A stretch of DNA of 64,000 nucleotides, taken from positions 23,198,060 to 23,262,059 of the forward strand of contig OZ038529.1 in the NCBI GenBank assembly GCA_964036665.1, read 5' to 3'. This DNA is from Gordius sp. MW1 (taxonomy: Eukaryota; Nematomorpha; Gordioida; Gordea; Gordiidae). Position numbers and translations under genes: made by a program. Each line of letters begins with the position of its first letter. The stretch's first letter is position 1. This document shows positions 61,768 through 64,000 of the stretch, piece by piece. A model generated the notes under the pieces. It worked only from the letters and a program-made list of their open reading frames with translations, made no database searches and was not told the origin of the DNA.

Positions 61768-63841
61768 ATGATACAACGCAAGTGTAGCGTATTTTTCCCC
61801 ATAATTTTGTTATGGCTCCACGTCGAACATCTACAATGTCAAAAGTAATTTATAAATACATATTCTGAAATTTAAAATTTTATATATCATATAAAATTGT
61901 AAACTTTTTCAAAATATATATAAAATTTTAGTGGCTCCTACGTCATAGTAGGACCATCAGTTATACGGCCCGGTCTTGATTATAATCTGGTTGTCAATAT
62001 TATTGATTCCAATGTGGGAGTGAATGTTGAAGCAAAAATAGTTAAAAGTAATGGAAATGAAATAGTAGACATTGTTAGTAATGTTGGAGATTTTAGTTCT
62101 AATAAGTTTGGTCAATTATCGCTAAAGGTATTATTTTAATTAAATTTTAGAGATATCTCGTTATCAGGTACCTCAAAGTTTAGGTCAAGGAGCCTATTCC
62201 TTAATTATAAATGCTGATGAAAATTTGTTGGAAAAACAATCCGAACTTAATTTCGATGTTAAAAGTGCCTCAATTTTTGTTCAATTGGATAAAGCAAAAT
62301 ATAAGCCATCCGATTTAGGTAAAATATTTTTAAATTTGCTTTAATAAATCCCTATTTTTATCAAAGTTCAATACAGAATAATTTTGGTGAATCCCTTTTT
62401 GATACCCTTGAAAGACCAGATTGACTACTTTATACTCGACCCTCATAGCAATCGAATCAAGCAAGAATTTGAAATAGGCCTTTACAAAGGTAATATTTAA
62501 TATTTACGTGATCAATAATTTCTTATCCATTTCTTAATAAAATGATCGTTAATTTGATAGGTTTATACTCGAGTTCGTTGAAATTATCAGACCAAGCGGT
62601 ACTAGGCCCCTGGCAAATCGTTGTTAATTATAGAGCACAAAGTTATTCCAAAGAATATGTAGTGGAAGAATATGTTTTGCCAAAATACGAGATTAAATTA
62701 AATTTGCCATCATACGCTCTTTTATCCAACAGCAAAATTATAAAAATTGTTGGATCATTTTCTGCAAAGTATGAATTAATATGATACTCCCAATAGCCTT
62801 AAAAACGTATTAAAGATAAAATTATTATAAAGTTATAGTATAATCATAGACTAAATAGACTGCTCATCTCTTATATATTAACGCATCAAAAGTGTTGCAA
62901 AAACGACCGCCATTTTGAAAAGTGACGTAGAATTTGTTTAGCGATGGATAGTATTGGTCAATAATCATTGATTTTATAATATAAAACAACCCATTTTAAT
63001 ATTTATAGCGATTTTAAAAATTCATCAAACCATATAAATTGGCCAAAATTCATGTTAGAAAATAAGTTTAAGTGTAGATGGCGCTATAAAAGTTAATATT
63101 ATTTATAAATAATTATTAATATTCATACCAATATTTTAATTTTTAAAAGCTCATGTTGATAAAACTCAAAATGATTTACATTTTTATATCAAAAAAAATA
63201 TATAAGGCATAACCGAAACCATTATAAACATAAACCTAACCATGCAATTCATTTCAAAATGGATGCCAAAATTTGGAACACTTTTTAAAAGTGGATGAGC
63301 AGTCTATTAGTCAAAGAGTATAATATAAAGCTCTAGCTACTATGCATGGGCTTAGCCAGATTTGAAATTAGGGGGGGGGGCAGTAATGATTTAGGCAGAG
63401 GCAAAAAGATTTTTTTTTTAATTTTAGCCATAGTTTTATCAAATTTTAAGGAATTTATAGATTTAGAGGGGGCAGCCGCCCCTTCCAGTCACCCCCTGGC
63501 TACGCCCATGCTACTATGTTACAAATTGTATTAAACCTCAATCTCATGTATGCATCCTTTAATAAAATTTTCGGATTTAAAAAAAAAAAATTTATTGACC
63601 AATAGGTGATACGAATGTTTATGAATACAATGAATCAATTTTTTGCATAAAATTAAAAAAACAGATATACATTTGGTGGTTCAGTCAAAGGGTCATTAGT
63701 TTTATCGCTGAAGGATCTTTATGGAGTCTATCTACAATCATCGAACAGCTATGTATACGAAGAAGTGTCACAATCACTCTCAGTGAACGGTGACGTAAAT
63801 TTTGAACTCCTTTTGGACATTAGTTTGAACAACTATTTAAA
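61768..63841 (+). CDS. Alpha-2-macroglobulin / CD109 / TEP family protein, 5' part
   Basis: Six exons: 61768-61844, 61932-62127, 62168-62318, 62367-62489, 62561-62768, 63665-63841, giving 310 residues plus two bases, open at the window edge. Residues 1-25 are a signal peptide (MIQRKCSVFFPIILLWL..). MG1 follows (YVIVGPSVIRPGLDYNLVV). MG2 is marked by IFVQLDKAKYKPSD, FILDPHSNRIKQ and LSDQAVLGPWQIVV; MG3 by VEEYVLPKYEIKL and AKYTFGGSVKG. The family is secreted or GPI-anchored, with a bait region and usually a thioester used in protease trapping or innate immunity. Those parts lie beyond the window, so the subfamily cannot be decided. Introns 2-4 are 40, 48 and 71 nt; intron 5 (896 nt) carries two MITEs. 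Confidence 0.92.
62849..63312. mobile_element. MITE family 5 in the macroglobulin-type gene
   Basis: Inverted ends GACTAAATAGACTGCTCATC and GATGAGCAGTCTATTAGTC (one gap), 464 bp apart; further inverted blocks inside include CCGCCATTTTGAAAAGTG and ATTTCAAAATGG. No coding frame; no clear target duplication. Confidence 0.8.
63345..63510 (+). mobile_element. MITE family 1 copy with 8-bp target duplication
   Basis: CATGGGCTTAGCCAG at the left, CTGGCTACGCCCATG at the right, flanked by CTACTATG at 63337-63344 and 63511-63518. In the fifth intron of the macroglobulin-type gene. Confidence 0.95.
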
Positions 63842-64000
63842 GTATACTTAATAACGCAACATTCAAAACAAAAGCTTTAATATATATATTTCACATTTAA
63901 CGAATAAATTAAAAGTTAGGTTATTAAAATATAATCTCTTTCAATCACATGTAATAAGTAATAACTAATAAAAAAATGGTTCCTCCTAGCTGGTAAAGAA

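Overview
The window is AT-rich nuclear DNA of an invertebrate animal. The genes are metazoan and intron-split with GT..AG borders, many introns are only 32-50 nt long, and RTE-type LINE remnants and several families of short hAT-like inverted-repeat elements (MITEs) lie between and inside the genes. I cannot name the species. Exons were joined by hand from GT/AG sites, phase continuity and family resemblance; every joined model below is phase-consistent.

Layout, left to right. 777-8692 (minus): most of a DHX30-like DEAH/RHA helicase; its 3' end lies off or at the left edge. 9900-9972 and 18008-18080: two tRNA-Ala(AGC) genes on opposite strands. 10.0-17.0 kb: transposon territory, including a 3.7 kb RTE LINE with a 17-bp target duplication and a hAT-like element nested in it. 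17405-20400 (plus): complete KChIP/NCS calcium-sensor gene of 220 codons. 20794-30100 (minus): complete, very large stonin (stoned B/UNC-41 family) gene of 2,281 codons, convergent with the KChIP gene. 30.1-37.7 kb: no gene seen; MITEs and a nested foldback element. 37770-40286 (minus): complete mitochondrial ribosomal protein mL38. 40422-43590 (plus): divergent from mL38 across 135 bp, a FLYWCH zinc-finger gene whose middle is a tandem array of exon-plus-intron units. 44.2-44.9 kb: AT-rich minisatellite. 45.4-49.9 kb: a second decayed RTE and a LINE 3' fragment. 50279-56023 (plus): complete Aurora kinase (546 codons) with a 1.5 kb palindrome in its last intron. 59656-60966 (plus): intronless rhodopsin-like GPCR. 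61768 onward (plus): 5' part of an alpha-2-macroglobulin/CD109/TEP-type gene cut by the right edge.

The genes are ordinary, functionally unrelated animal genes (RNA helicase, K-channel/calcium sensor, endocytic adaptor, mitoribosome, mitotic kinase, receptor, thioester-type protein). Shared features are tiny introns and heavy MITE load. The most unusual object is the 40.76-43.06 kb array: about 22 copies of a ~23-residue coding repeat, most with its own 44-nt intron, every intact exon a multiple of three in the same phase, so the reading frame runs from one FLYWCH domain through the array into a second FLYWCH domain.
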